Positions 33,150-44,769 of a DNA stretch of 64,000 nucleotides are shown here, piece by piece. Made by a program: the position numbers and the translations under genes. Below the pieces are notes generated by a model. It made no database searches. It saw only the letters and a program-made list of their open reading frames with translations, and had not been told where the DNA came from. Origin of the DNA: Bactrocera neohumeralis. Lineage: Eukaryota > Arthropoda > Insecta > Diptera > Tephritidae. Numbering within the stretch: position 1 is the first letter of the stretch; each line of letters begins with the position of its first letter. Location: assembly GCF_024586455.1 (NCBI RefSeq), contig NC_065919.1, positions 28,248,839 to 28,312,838 on the forward strand, written 5' to 3'.

Positions 33150-33650
33150 CACCACTCGACTAAGACGAGGTGAAAGCTGCTCTTAGAGGGCTTAAGAATA
33201 TGAAAGCTTCAGGGGCCGATAGATTACTGGCTGAGCTGTTTAAAGCCGGCGGCGAAGAGCTACAAAGACGCATGTTTTAACTGCTAAGCCTGATTTGGTC
33301 GAATGAATAAATGTACAATGATTATAATACGAGTAATGCAACGAAAAATCACTCTTGTCAACAGGTGGTACTTTGGACTGAGTAGGTAAAAACCAAACTC
33401 TATAGTATAATCTGGCCACTACACAAGAAGGGAGGAAACACAGTCGGCGCTAATTATCGTAGGATTTAGTTTCTTAATAATTTCTAAATTCCCATAGACC
33501 TCAGAGCAGAAGACTCAGAGCCTCATTCGCACCTTTCGGAGCGGGTCGATGCCAGACGAGGTTTTAGACTGTGTGCAAGCGATTTCATGCGTCGTTTTCA
33601 ATGTAATGCTGAAAAAAGTTATGTGCCGCTAATCTGAACCTCAGTGACAC
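33150..33650 (+). pseudogene. Divergent RTE-type reverse transcriptase remnant
   Basis: Shows Asn-Met-Lys-Ala-Ser-Gly-Ala-Asp (about 33200), Ala-Glu-Leu-Phe-Lys-Ala-Gly-Gly-Glu-Glu-Leu (about 33228-33262) and, after an insertion, His-Lys-Lys-Gly-Gly-Asn (about 33422) with Ala-Asn-Tyr-Arg-Arg (about 33447). These parallel the RT start blocks of the 5436-8351 element at lower similarity, so this is a different or older member. Between them, at about 33337-33406, sits a segment that belongs to the 3' part of the element and is nearly repeated at 34929-34998. Later blocks (Arg-Arg-Gly-Phe-Arg near 33551) are weak. Inactive. Confidence 0.6.
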
Positions 33651-34329
33651 TGTCTACCTGTCACAGACTTTCAGAGAACTTACTATATTTATCGTTTCGC
33701 TTGCCAAACTAGTTCAGTATTGTAACTTGCCAAACTAGCGAGAAGTAGTGAGAATTGAGAGTGTCCTATTAAAAGTAGCTATGAACGTTGATCTCTATCA
33801 GAAAATGCTGAAATTAGTCAGACAGAGGCAAGATGTGGAATTATTATTTGAATTAATTATTAATTAAGAGAAACTGGGTGGCACCACAACTGCGTCTTTA
33901 AGGGAATAAAGAACCCCCCTAACATGTGAAGTAATAAACAAGTTTCAATCAAATGTTTCGTACTCTCCTCACTCTTTTTTTTCACAACAGTTATTAAGTT
34001 TGCCCGTATAATTTTATTTTGCAGAAAAATTGCTAAGTTTGTGCTATTTTTGGCACAAGGCTGTCTCCTACGCGTTACATACTGGCATTAGAGAAGCAGC
34101 TCTTGTGCAACGAATTTGGATATTTCACTTTACTCTTCCATATTTGCTTTTTAATTTTTATTTGTTTCTTTAGGCAATCACGTGCATGTACTTAATTATG
34201 TAATCTATTTATAAACCTACTGATTGGCGGCTGCTTGCATTTTCAATATGATTTATTAGTCAAGAAACACTCCCAATGAAAAAAAGAAAACAGCCACGGA
34301 TGAGGGCTGACGACCACTGCAAATGCATT

Positions 34330-35205
34330 AAGAACTTCCCAATCGATGAAGATGGAGCGGACGTTCCATTGCCCGACCATAAAGAAGATCGAATTGCAAT
34401 TACTCGCCTGAAGAACAACAAAGCAACGGGGTCCGATGGATTGCGGACCGAGCTACTCAAAGAACTGAAGAAAGAACGAAGGCGAAGAACTGATAAGGAT
34501 CATGTATCTGCTTCTTTATAGAATATGGTAGAGCGAAACCATACTCGGCGATTGGAATATAATTGTGCTCTGCCCAATTCACAAACATCCTAAAAAGTCT
34601 CCTCAACATCGCATATAAGGTTCTATCGAGCGTATTGTATGAAAGATTAAAGCCCACCGTCAGCAAACTGATTGAACCTTATTAGTGTGGCTTTAAGTGT
34701 GGAAAGTCAACAAACAAACTCCACCACCTCTTTGTAGATTTTGAAACCGCTTTCGAGAGCCCGAAAAGAAGCTGGCCCTTTGCGGCTGTGTCTAAACTTG
34801 GTATCCCCGCATACGGCTGTGTAAGCTCTCCTAGCCGTTCGTCACTGTTGACATTCATAACTTTGAAGTCGTTGATAATTTCGACTATCATGGAACCAGC
34901 ATCAACACCAACAGTAATACCAGCCTTGAAATCCAACGAAAAATCACTCTTGTCAACAGGTGGTACTTTGGACTGAGTAGGTAAAAACCAAGCTCTATAA
35001 GTCACTCATCATTCTCTTGCTGTTACATGGTGCATGGGCATGGACGTTGACAACAGCTGATGAGTCAACGTTACGAGTTTTCGAGAGAAAAGGTCCTTTT
35101 CGCATTGCAACCGCTGTCGATGGAACGGTGAGCTGTAGGAGATATGCGAAGACTTTAGTTCAGCGAATTAAGAAACAGTGGCTACCCTTTCTAGGGCATG
35201 TTAAC
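34330..35205 (+). pseudogene. RTE-type retroelement fragment, RT with internal deletions
   Basis: Begins at the Asp-Gly-Ala-Asp-Val-Pro-Leu block (34350) and follows the long copy through Leu-Lys-Asn-Asn-Lys-Ala-Thr-Gly (about 34410), Tyr-Lys-Val-Leu-Ser-Ser (about 34615), Cys-Gly-Phe-Lys (about 34685) and Phe-Val-Asp-Phe-Glu-Thr-Ala-Phe-Glu (about 34731). It then jumps to the Val-Thr-Val... and Tyr-His-Gly-Thr-Ser-Ile segment (about 34850-34910), then to the Ala-Trp-Thr-Leu-Thr-Thr-Ala-Asp-Glu block (about 35035-35060), ending near Leu-Gly-His at 35195. The catalytic box is missing in the jump. Dead. Confidence 0.75.
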
Positions 35206-35209
35206 CGCT

Positions 35210-37540
35210 GCTATAAACGGGTAAGCGGTACAAAACAAAATCAGCTTGGAAAATAATTTTAGGGTGTGCACTCTAATGTATAGTTACTACATTTAAATTT
35301 TCAATTCTATGTGGCTATTTTTAGTTGCCATAGAATATAATATTTGAAGCACTAATTTCTCTAAAGTGACGAGTATTAATATCAATTTTTTATTTACATA
35401 TTTCATTTTTGTTTTGAAATTCTTTAGAGGCACTGCAAAACTTCACAATAAATGAAAACAGAAATATACAATTATCTACATTCAATGCAAACGACTGCAT
35501 GACTCCCATTGAAACTGAAATCAGTGTAGAAATATGAATAAACGTGCTCGCTTGCCATTGTTCCACACACATACTCTACATATGTATGATGTCTGTATAT
35601 TAATACATACATCTAAACATTTATGAATGGTATTTGTAGCCATCTGTGGCTTATCACTCGAATTATGAGTATTTACAAATAGCACCAGAAATGGGGCAAC
35701 ATTCGCACGAGTCCATTAAATCTCGGTGGCTTCCATGTGGATATCCATAAAACTATTTAATAACTGGAAAATGCAAGTGTTTTTTGAAATACTTGCTTTT
35801 GGCTAGAATGCATATTTGAGTTTTAATGATTTGAGTGGGATACAAGTGCATTTTTCGGCAAAAAGTATTGTGGCAGCGCTCGGAGTGTGGCACACTTCCA
35901 GAGTGGGCACTGAATTTCGGTTTGATATATTGCTGTTTAATTATTATTATCTACGTCAGATTGGTTGAATATTTGAAATGTTGGACGCGCTTTGTTGACA
36001 GTCTCATATTATAAGTTGTTTGTCATATTTTTATTCTCGAAGTTGAGAAGATGATTTTATAAGGACTTTGAATTATGTTTTTGTACTATGAATTATACAA
36101 ACATATATCTGAAATTCAGGGAGATTTTTTGAATTTTAAGCTATTTGCTACGTAATATGAATCTTTCCGGAAATTACGCGATCCGATTCAAAAAACCGAA
36201 TATACGCTTTGTCATTTCAATTTTTCTCAATTTCCCGAAGTTTGTGTAGATTTGGGCTTATGTTGACGGCTTGAATAGTGACCTCGGTATAAAAATGAGC
36301 ACCATGATTTATTTGCTTAGAATTGCCCTATTGTAAACAGAGCGTCTATTTATATCCTCTTTGTTTATCAAATTATTCTAGAAGTTGTTCTAGAACAATC
36401 GACGACCTTTGAGACATTATTTAATTTTGAGACAAAAAGTCACCTTCAAGGAAAGGATAAAATCGGTCTCTTTTACATATTCTAAAAATTTGAGTCATAT
36501 TCGCCAGTTTATGGGTAATGTTAAATTGACGTCTTTTATTTTCAATACAAAGACATTTTTCTTTTGTGCTCGGTTTCATAGCGAATCCACCGAAAGAAAA
36601 CAAAATTTAAACAACTAATATTTTAGAGGGACATATAGAGCCCTTATGGGAGCCCTCATAAGCCTAAATGCAACGAAAATCAGTACTTATATAAATTGTT
36701 GTTGTTTTACATTTATCTTTCTAATGATTCCTGCTTCTTCACATTGTCATAACATCAATATATATGTTTGTGTGTGTGTGATAGGGCAGGCACGGAATAT
36801 GCATTGTACATGTGACTCACGAAAAGCGATTGTTGACACAAAGCACCACAGTCCAGCAATTCAAATATTTATCCAATAATGTCATGTAAATAAATGCAAA
36901 AGTACAATCGCATAAAAGTTACGCATACGCCACCGCCTCCAACAAAAGTTCCACATATTAGAGTATAGTAACTTGAAGAGATTTCCATAGATTCGTGGTT
37001 ATTTGGTAAATATTATGACACGTAAATGTCTTGTTTTAAACGATGATACAATAACAATAACACTTGATGTGGGACACACATACTAGCGTTGCAGACAAGA
37101 ACGAGTAAAGAAAATGTAGCGAACCGTGTGCAAATATGAATATGTACTAGGGTGTTTTTTTGAACTATTATTTTTTTTCAGTCCCGTCACGAAAATTCCT
37201 TGGAAATACCCTAAAAAAATTTCCCTGAAAATGTTAGCCCTTAATATTAACATTAAGGACTGGACCAAGGCATGTAAAAATTTTCCATAGAAAATACACC
37301 TCAATCGTGATTTTTTATCTTTAAATTCCTACAGATCAGAGGTATTTTATGGCATCGCTTTGACTTCAGACGCATATTTCTCTGAATTGTTCACTCTACA
37401 AAAGTGTTCAGTGCAACAAAGTCGTAACTCACAACGGCGAGATAGTACGGGGCTCTAAACCTGATATTTCCATGAAATTTACATTTTTTTGTATATATCT
37501 CGTAAATGACAAGAGCTATAATAAATGTTTATGACAAACT
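35210..37540. other. No recognised gene
   Basis: More than 2 kb of AT-rich sequence with a GTGTGTGTGTG run near 36768-36780. Short open frames (for example 36409-36618) overlap frames on the other strand and show no domain. Confidence 0.45.
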
Positions 37541-37544
37541 TGTA

Positions 37545-37765
37545 GGAAATTTTATTTGCTACAAAAAAGGTCAGAGGTCAAAATCGCTATCTTTAATACT
37601 TCTCGAGATATTCGGCTTTTTAAATAAAGCTTTATAGAATTTTCATAGATGGTATGTAATAAAAAATCTATGAAAATTCCATACAGCCTTACTTAAAAAG
37701 CCGAATATCGCGAGAAGTATTAATGACAACGATTTTGACCTCGGATCTTCTTTATAGTTTGTAAT
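37545..37765. repeat. Long inverted repeat (foldback), arms about 90-100 bp
   Basis: The left arm (about 37557-37649) contains GAGGTCAAAATCG, TTAATACTTCTCGAGATATT and GAATTTTCATAGAT. The right arm (about 37664-37757) contains the same three blocks in reverse complement, with few mismatches. The spacer is about 14 bases. The DNA can fold into a long hairpin. No coding content; probably a foldback MITE or an inverted duplication. Confidence 0.75.
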
Positions 37766-37844
37766 GGGATATCTATTCCTATGTATATAGTATAAGAATC
37801 CTACCATTTATTTAGACATTTTGATATATAAGGGTATTCATGTT

Positions 37845-37990
37845 ACAGTTAATCACAAAAAGATAATCCGTTCCTGTGTGCTACAAATCGGTTGAATCAG
37901 GTCAATACTTCCTTAGCCCACATATGCCTAATATAAAGTTTTTCGAACTTCCGGCTGACTTTATGCGAGTTATCATAATACAATTTTTTT
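37845..37990 (-). repeat. Fragment of the hairpin-ended repeat family, reverse strand
   Basis: On the minus strand it contains AGCCGGAAGTTCGAAAAAC, then TTAGGCATATGTGGGCTAAG, matching segments at 21400-21435 and 24228-24270. Confidence 0.5.
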
Positions 37991-38391
37991 GGCCCCATAT
38001 AACTAACAAGCCTTACATAGGTATCTGAATGCACTTCCCTAGCAGGACGGAAATAATGAGTGACTTATAGAGTTTGGTTTTTTTTTTCATAGAGAGAGCT
38101 AGAAGTAAAGTCGCGATGGCAGAATCTGGAATAGCCATATTCAAAGTTATGACAGTCAACAGTGACGTGAGAGCCAAGTCGCGAGTGCGACGACTGTTTG
38201 TTTGATGACAGGAGATATTTCGTCTTGCCCTCGTTCACTGCCAGACCCATTTGTTTTGATTCCTTGTCCAGTCTGGAGAAAGCAGAACTATAAACGGCGC
38301 GGCAACGTCGACTCAGGTCATATCAATATGCACACAGCTTGTATTGGTTTTGTTCTTCGAGAGAGGAAACTATCTACAAATTCAGACATCG

Positions 38392-39200
38392 TCAACAGGC
38401 ATAAAGGCAGCTCCTGTTTGTTTGATGACAGGAGATACGTGCTGTCGAAAGTTTTGCTTTGAAATCGACGAAGAGGTGGTGTGTGTCGATTATCCTTTCA
38501 CGGCTCTCTTCCAAAATTTGTCGCATGGTGAATATCTGATTGGTTGTTGTTGGTTTGCCAGTACTAAAGCCACACTGATAAGGTCCAATCAGTTTGTTGA
38601 CAGTGGGCTTTAATCTTTCACACAATACGCTCGATAGAACCTTATATGCGATGTTGAGGAGGCTTATCCCACGGTAGTTGGCGCAGATTGTGGGGTCTCC
38701 TTTTTGTGGATTGGGCAGAGCACACTTAACTTCCAATCGTTGGGCATGCTTTCGTCCGACCATATTTTAGAAAAAAGCTGATGCATGCTCCTTATTAGTT
38801 CTTCGCCGCCGTGTTTGAATAGCTCGGCCGGCAATCCATCGGCCCCCGCCGCTTTGTTGTTCTTCAGACGGGTAATTGCTATTCGAATTTCTTCATGGTC
38901 GGGCAATGTAATTGAGGAATCGGGTTCGCCTTCTCCTGGCGTTCTGCGTTCACTGCCATTCAGCAGGCTGGAGAAGTGTTCCCTCCATAATTTAAGTATG
39001 CTCTGGGCATCGGTCACTAGATCACCTTTGGGGGTTCTACAAGAGTATGCTCCGGTCTTGAAACCTTCCGTAAGCCGCCGCATTTTTTCGTAGAATTTTC
39101 GAGCATTACCCCTGTCGGCCAGCTTATCAAGCTCTTCGTACTCACGCATTTCGGCCTCTTTCTTTTTCTGCCTGCAAATGCGTCTCGCTTCCCTCTTCAA
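38392..39200 (-). pseudogene. RT N-terminal blocks of the RTE-type element
   Basis: A frame open over 178 codons (39200 to 38664) carries the Lys/Arg-rich linker, Lys-Thr-Gly-Ala-Tyr-Ser-Cys, Asn-Asn-Lys-Ala-Ala-Gly-Ala-Asp and Cys-Pro-Ile-His-Lys-Lys. The frame then shifts, and 38763-38392 continues with Tyr-Arg-Gly-Ile-Ser-Leu-Leu, Cys-Gly-Phe-Ser-Thr-Gly-Lys and Phe-Val-Asp-Phe-Lys-Ala. In the last block a short piece matching the element's own Leu-Leu-Ser-Ser-Asn-Lys-Gln codons (about 38413-38437) is inserted out of place. Inactive. Confidence 0.75.
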
Positions 39201-40463
39201 CTCTCGGTATCCATCCCATCCCGCACGTGTTGTGGTCGATCGTAACGTTGCGAGGTAGGCAGTCTGTTTTCTCTCCGCTGCGACACGGGACTCCTCGTCG
39301 TACCAGCTGTTCTTTTGCGTTTTCCGAAAACCAATGGTTTCGGTTGCAGCTGTACGTAAGAAGTTTGAAATGCCGCAAACACACAGTTGCTTTATACCGA
39401 GTTGTTGACGAGTGCTCTCAGAGAGCAGGAGTGCAAGCCGAGTAGCATATCGTTCGGCTGTCTGTTGTGCACTACTTGCAGGTATAGTTAATATTTTAAG
39501 TGCAAGTTATGCGTGATATGTTGCTTCCACCATTGAATTGCGTCAAAGTCATTATCAAATTGTATTGCAGCTTCTCGACGTCGAACATTCCTTGTGTTTG
39601 TTGGCGTGCGTTTTTTGCTGCACAGAGGCGGGTGCGAATCTTGGCTGCAACAAGATAGTGGTCCGAGTCGATGTTAGGACCTCGGCGCGTACGCACGTCT
39701 AGAACACTGGAGACGTGTCTTCCGTCTATCACAACATGATCGATCTGGTTGGTGCCTTTTCGATCCGGAGACTGCCAGGTAGCTTGATGTATCTTCTTGT
39801 GCTGGAATCTAGTACTACAGATAACCATATTTCGGGCCCCGGCGAAGTCAATCAGCCTCAACCCATTTGGGGATGTTTCGTCGTGGAGGCTGAATTTACC
39901 GACCGTAGTGCCAAATATACCTTCTTTGCCCACCCTGGCGTTAAAGTCGCCAAGCACGATTTTGACATCGTGGCGAGGGCAGCTCTCATAAGGTGCGCTC
40001 CAAGCGCTCATAGAAGGCATCTGTGGTCACATCGTCCTTCTCTTCCGTCGGGGCGTGGGCGCAAATCTAAGTGATTGTGAGACAGCGATATGTTGAAGAA
40101 CCTCGCTTTGATGCGGATTGTGGCTAGACGTTCATTCACCGGAGTGAATGATAATATTCGGAGACGGAGTCTCTCTCCCACCACGAATCCTACACCAAAC
40201 TAGCGCTCCTTTATATGGCCACTGTAGTAAATGCCACAAGGGCCTACTCGTCTCAGTCCTTGTTCCGTCCATCGCATTTCTTGGACGGCGGTGACGTCAG
40301 CCTTTATTTTCGCGAAGACATCAACCAGCAGGGCATCGGCAACTTCCCAATTAAGGGACCAGACATTCCAGATGCATGCCCTCAATTCGTAGTCTTTATT
40401 TCGTTTGCCATGGTCGTCATCAAAAGGGGGGTCTCTCATCCGAGACTGGTTGTTAGTTTTCAT
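39142..40463 (-). pseudogene. APE-type endonuclease region of the RTE-type element
   Basis: Minus strand, 40463-40200: Ala-Cys-Ile-Trp-Asn-Val-Trp-Ser-Leu-Asn and Val-Gln-Glu-Met-Arg-Trp. Then, after a frame change near 40190, 40020-39496: Gly-Asp-Phe-Asn-Ala-Arg-Val-Gly, Asn-Gln-Ile-Asp-His-Val and Ser-Asp-His-Tyr-Leu-Val-Ala. The linker toward RT continues to 39142 in other frames, interrupted by unrelated sequence near 39475-39565. The catalytic blocks look intact, but the frame does not. Confidence 0.75.
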
Positions 40464-40699
40464 TGGGGGTGGTTTTTTACGTGGCGGGTCCCAAACCCTG
40501 CGCAGAACCCTGCGAAGGGGATGTCGGCTTCAAACGGATGTTCTTAGGCTACCCAGAGGATACTTGGCCAAAGACCGGAAGTCGTGAGCTTTTTGAGCCA
40601 TATGTAAAATAATCATTTCTGGCCACTCCCAATTGAATGGCGATCAGAGAACTTTCCAAACTTGCGTGAACTTCTACACATGACTCCATCCTCCATAGG

Positions 40700-41745
40700 T
40701 CATAATCGCTCGTTCTTTAATTGCACCGATTGCATTCTTGAATAAAAAATCATCACCTTGTAAGCTGTAATACCACGCAAGTGATTACACTCCTTCCCCA
40801 TCACTTCCCATTTAGCATTAAAGTACTCACCACTACCATTTCAACTGGATATTACTTGACTCGTTTCTTTATGGCCGAATAATATTTGTTATAGTTGTAC
40901 CAACATGTTGTCAGCCAGCAAAAAGCAGCAGCACGCCGAGGGACACAACTGGGCACACATACAAATGCACGAGTGTCTGGCAAATCTGCTTAAGCACAAG
41001 AAGTCATAAAAACACACGCGCTTAAGCACTCTTAAACACACGCACACACATACACACAATCATGGATTTCTGCGAGGAAAGTCATGTTTGTCCTATGCGC
41101 CTGTGGGCCAACTTGTTCATTGGTGACAAAAACAAGCTAAATTCCAAGACAAAACAACAGAAAGCGAGGAACAAAAGCGGAACACACATAAAGTTATATA
41201 CAAGTATGTACCGTTAACATTAGAAACATGGCGGAAAACATGCCACGGTGAAACATTTAATTGTGCGCGTGTGAAGAGGAAAGGTGCGGCGAAAGTGGAG
41301 AAAAAATCCGATTTTCCTATTTATGTTTCACATTTTATTTGCACAATTTCAAACACATACTTTCAGCACACGGTTGCATTCGCAGCCTCCCTTCGGTGCG
41401 TGCTGAAAACTAATTTAAGCAAAATTGATGGCAGTGAGCTAACTGATTAAACATGAATATACATTCCTTGCACCTTATTTTATGCGCTAAGTTCGCGTGT
41501 CTTTATGCAATTAAAGTAGCAAAGTCACAAAGGCCAATAAAATAGCAAGAAGCAGATTAAGTGCGGTTATATGAGAATCTTATAAGATGCTGTAGTTTAA
41601 GAGAGCAACAGAATAAGCTTAGAATTTATGTGCTTATCCATTGATAAGTGGATTTTGCTTAGTAAACTCCCACTGAACCAAGAAATCTATAATTGAGGAA
41701 CTGGAGTCATTTCGACTAGTTTATACCAGTTAGTTGTGGCCTGAA
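40700..41745. other. No recognised gene; CA-rich simple sequence
   Basis: ACACACGCACACACATACACAC lies at about 41037-41058. The rest is AT-rich DNA without recognised features. Confidence 0.5.
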
Positions 41746-41746
41746 G

Positions 41747-42094
41747 TTATGAGCGAAAAAAAAAGTCTTGCGGTATTTTTATTGAAATTGAAATGAATTT
41801 TTGATGACTCATGCCCAGCTCTTGACCGATGCTACGGCTGCTACTATGCCGGTCTCTTTCGACCAATTCAGCGATTTTATCGCAATTTTCGACGACAGGC
41901 CTTCCGGAGCGTTGCGCATCTTCGACCACCTCTACACCAGAACGAAAACGTTGAAACCATCGTTGTGCGGTGGAAACGGAAACTGTATCGGGTCCATAAA
42001 CTGCACAAATTTTATTGGCGGCTTGAGATGCATTTTTGCCTTTATCGTAGTAGTACTGTAAAATATGCCGTATTTTCTCTTTATTTTGCTCCAT
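41747..42094 (-). CDS. mariner N-terminal DNA-binding domain only (115 aa)
   Basis: ATG at 42094-42092. It has the same two helix-turn-helix blocks and Arg-Ser-Gly-Arg-Pro linker as copies 1 and 2. Visible changes include Glu-Glu-Val-Glu to Glu-Val-Val-Glu and Ala-Pro-Arg to Ala-Gln-Arg just before the linker. After Lys-Phe-Ile-Ser-Ile-Ser-Ile the frame enters the inverted repeat and stops at 41747-41749. The frame is uninterrupted despite an eroded left terminal repeat. Confidence 0.65.
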   Translation of the reverse strand: MEQNKEKIRHILQYYYDKGKNASQAANKICAVYGPDTVSVSTAQRWFQRFRSGVEVVEDAQRSGRPVVENCDKIAELVERDRHSSSRSIGQELGMSHQKFISISIKIPQDFFFRS

Positions 42095-42274
42095 GTTTGC
42101 GACGCTATAACTCACGAACGAATTAAAAGAAACGACAATCAATCAAACACGTGTTAGCGCGTGAAATGAGCTTTCCAAAAGGTATAAATCGGGTCATATG
42201 CGACGAATAAAACTAGAACTACGTGCTTTCAGCGCCAACTAGCGAAAATACCGCAAGACTTTTTGACAACCTAT
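41750..42274 (-). mobile_element. HTH-only mariner derivative, copy 3
   Basis: The right end, GACTTTTTGACAACCTAT followed by TA (42275-42276), matches the other copies. The left inverted repeat has decayed (GAGCGAAAAAAAAAGTCTTG in place of GGGTTGTCAAAAAAGTCTTG). Orientation and gene-to-repeat junction are as in copy 2. Confidence 0.85.
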
Positions 42275-42279
42275 TATAA

Positions 42280-42890
42280 CGGATTAGTGCTCACATATTT
42301 TAAACTTTTCTAGTATTTGAAGCTCTAGTTTAGAAATATGAAGAGCAATGAGCTAATTTGCTAACAGCTAGCAAATGATTGATGCATTTTTTTGATAGGC
42401 ACTATAGTAGAAAAGGTCGAAAGTGTCAATAAATTACATTTTTGTAGAACATTACAGCTGTCAAAATGCTAAAAAATTAACTTGCGAAGGCAGCAACGAA
42501 GTGAACAGTTCTACTACAGAGCAATCGCTTGTTATTCTAATACAATTATGGCAACACGTTTCACCTACACAAATTGTTGGTAGATTCAATTGTTCGATTA
42601 AACTGTCTTCAAGATTTGACGAACGAAGGCAGCTTTTATATGTTTATACTAATATATACAATTTATACCAGTTGTTTGTTCCATTTGCCATTCGCCTAGA
42701 CTTGGTCATTATACCCGTCATCGGTTTTCATACCAGTTGTTTTGTCCCTTGAACGCAAGCCCCAATCTACTGAGTCAAAGACAGCTAATACATGAAACTA
42801 AGTTCACCGATAAATTGGGCTTTAGTGTCCATTGCATTGACTACATTTAGCTGACGAAAAAAGACAGGTTCAGTGTACTGAACTAAGGGG
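42280..42890. other. No recognised gene
   Basis: An open frame at 42423-42752 has no domain I recognise. Confidence 0.4.
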
Positions 42891-43017
42891 CAACGAGAAA
42901 AGTTTAGGCAGCACTCTGTTTTATTATTTTTGTGATTTTAGTGATCCAAAATATCCGTAGATTATTAGAAAGATAGTTATTTGTTTTCAGACAATCCATA
43001 TAAATTCTGAATGATGG

Positions 43018-43610
43018 ATGTGTTCGTATAAAAAGATAAAATTCTTTTCGGTTATGAAATTGAATGACTCATTCGCCTTCAAAGACGGTCGAGAGATCGT
43101 TGTAGATATGTCTCGTTCTCGACGGCCGTCGACCTCTCCAACTGATAAAAATATTAAAAAAGTGAAAGATATGGTGCTTGAAAATCGTCAGGCAAGTGTT
43201 CAAGAGAAGGAAAGAGAGCTCAACATCTTTCGAGAGTCTTTAGAGTTATTTTAGTTCATATTTTGTGTACAAAACGAGTTCTTGCACGACCCGTCCCGAT
43301 AAAGGTGAGTTTTTTTTTTCAAAAAGAGTACGATTGTGTCGAATTTAAAGCCAGGAAAACAATGAATACCATCGATCAACCATCGTATTCACCAGATTTG
43401 GCTTCGTGTGATTTTTTCTTGCCCCCCAAACTGAAATTGCCGCTCCGTGGAATCTGTTTTCAGCCGATCGAAGAGATAAAAAAAAAACGCTGAAGAAGCT
43501 GAAGGCCCAAAAGGTGCTTATGAAAAGTGTTTCGAGGACTGGAAAATTCGTTGTCATAAGTTTACTCGTGGGGACTTTGAAGCCGACAAAATAAAACTGA
43601 TGAATCATAC
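43018..43610 (+). pseudogene. irritans-like mariner transposase lacking its central catalytic region
   Basis: 43018-43254 encodes the N-terminal half: Phe-Lys-Asp-Gly-Arg-Glu, Ser-Arg-Arg-Pro-Ser-Thr-Ser (linker), Glu-Asn-Arg-Gln-Ala-Ser-Val and Glu-Leu-Asn-Ile (second HTH). 43263 onward gives Lys-Arg-Val-Leu-Ala-Arg and Phe-Gln-Lys-Glu-Tyr, then jumps directly to Gln-Pro-Ser-Tyr-Ser-Pro-Asp-Leu-Ala (about 43373-43400). The region with the first and second catalytic Asp is therefore missing, while the third Asp remains. The C-terminal part continues to Phe-Glu-Asp-Trp-Lys and Glu-Ala-Asp-Lys-Ile near 43585, where the Helitron begins. Confidence 0.8.
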
Positions 43611-43930
43611 TAATATTATAAATGCGAATGTAAGTTTGTTTGTTACGCTTTCACGCAAAAACTGCTTAACCGATCATCATGAAACTTTGTACATATACTC
43701 CTGAAGGTATTAGAAGTGAAATAGGGTACTTTATATTAAAAAAAAAAAAAAATTTTTAAGAAAGATCGTCAAAAAATCGTCAAATTTAGCTACTTCCACG
43801 CCATCTAGCATTACAGTAATGAAGTTTCAACCATGAATATGTAATACCGTAACTGTATTACCGGCGGTGACGACAATATCTAATTCAATTGAATATACAT
43901 AGTTTTAACTGTCTCTAATTTTTCTATATT

Positions 43931-44580
43931 TATACCCTGAACAGGGTATATTAAGTTTGTCACGAAGTTTGTAACACCCAGAAATGATCAGTATGTTGAG
44001 TTGAGTCGATTTAGCCATGTCCGTCTGTCTGTCCGTCTGTCCGTCTGTCTGTATATATACGAACTAGTCTCTCAGTTTTTAAGATATCATTTTGAAATTT
44101 TGCAAACGTCATTCTCTCTTCAAGAAGCTGCTCATTTGTCGGAACGGCCCATATCGGGCCACTATAACATATAGCTGCCATACAAACTGAACGATCGGAA
44201 TCAAGTTCTTGTAGGGAAAACTTTCACATTTGTCAAGATATATTCACGAAATTTGGTACAGATTATTTTCTAAGGCAACAATGTAATCTCCGAAGAAATT
44301 GATCAGATCGGTTAACTATAGCATATAGCTACCATACAAACTGAACGATCGGAATCAAGTTCTTGTATAGACAACTTTCACATTTGACAAGATATATTCA
44401 CGAAACTTGATATATGTTATTTTTTAAGGCAACAATGTAATCTCTAAAAAACTTGTTTAGAACGGATTACTATAGCATATAGCTTCCATACAAACTGAAC
44501 ACATAGTTACTAACAGAAATGCACCTGTGAAGGGTATTTAGCTTCGGTGCAACCGAAGTTAACGTTTTTTTCTTGTTTTT
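43931..44580 (-). mobile_element. INE-1/DINE-1-like element, copy B
   Basis: Reverse orientation relative to copy A. The hairpin TATACCCTGAACAGGGTATA is at 43931-43950, then the core GAGTCGATTTAGCCATGTCC with GTCTGTCTGTCCGTCTG (about 44003-44052), then two tandem body units, ending at the second hairpin region (AGCTTCGGTGCAACCGAAGTT, 44540-44560) and TTCTTGTTTTT. The core plus GTCY microsatellite is the best evidence linking these elements to the fly INE-1/DINE-1/mini-me group. Confidence 0.8.
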
Positions 44581-44769
44581 GTTATTTTTTGTTATTTTCT
44601 TCTGTCGTTACAGTATAAAACTATTAAAATTTTTGAGGTAATCAGTAATTTTTGTGGTTAGCAGTCACTTTATTATTATAGATCTTACTCGCTGATGTTA
44701 ATTATTACTCTGCTTTTCTTAGAAAATGCCTCGGTAGCAGAAATCTGGTATATCAAAAATTTCAAACGA

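Larger units (their letters stand above)
38041..40695 (-). mobile_element. RTE-type retroelement, long minus-strand copy
   Basis: The element 5' end is at 40695 (GGAGGATGGAGTCATG read on the minus strand, as at 5437). The 3' end is at 38041, inside the Tyr-Lys-Ser-Leu-Ile-Ile block, so the C-terminal tail and GAA tail are missing: a 3' truncation, unusual for this class and best explained by later deletion. It is colinear with 5436-8000 and keeps about 90 bases (near 39040-39130) that the plus-strand copy lost. The catalytic box is deleted (near 38310-38340). No target-site duplication can be defined with one end lost. Confidence 0.85.
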
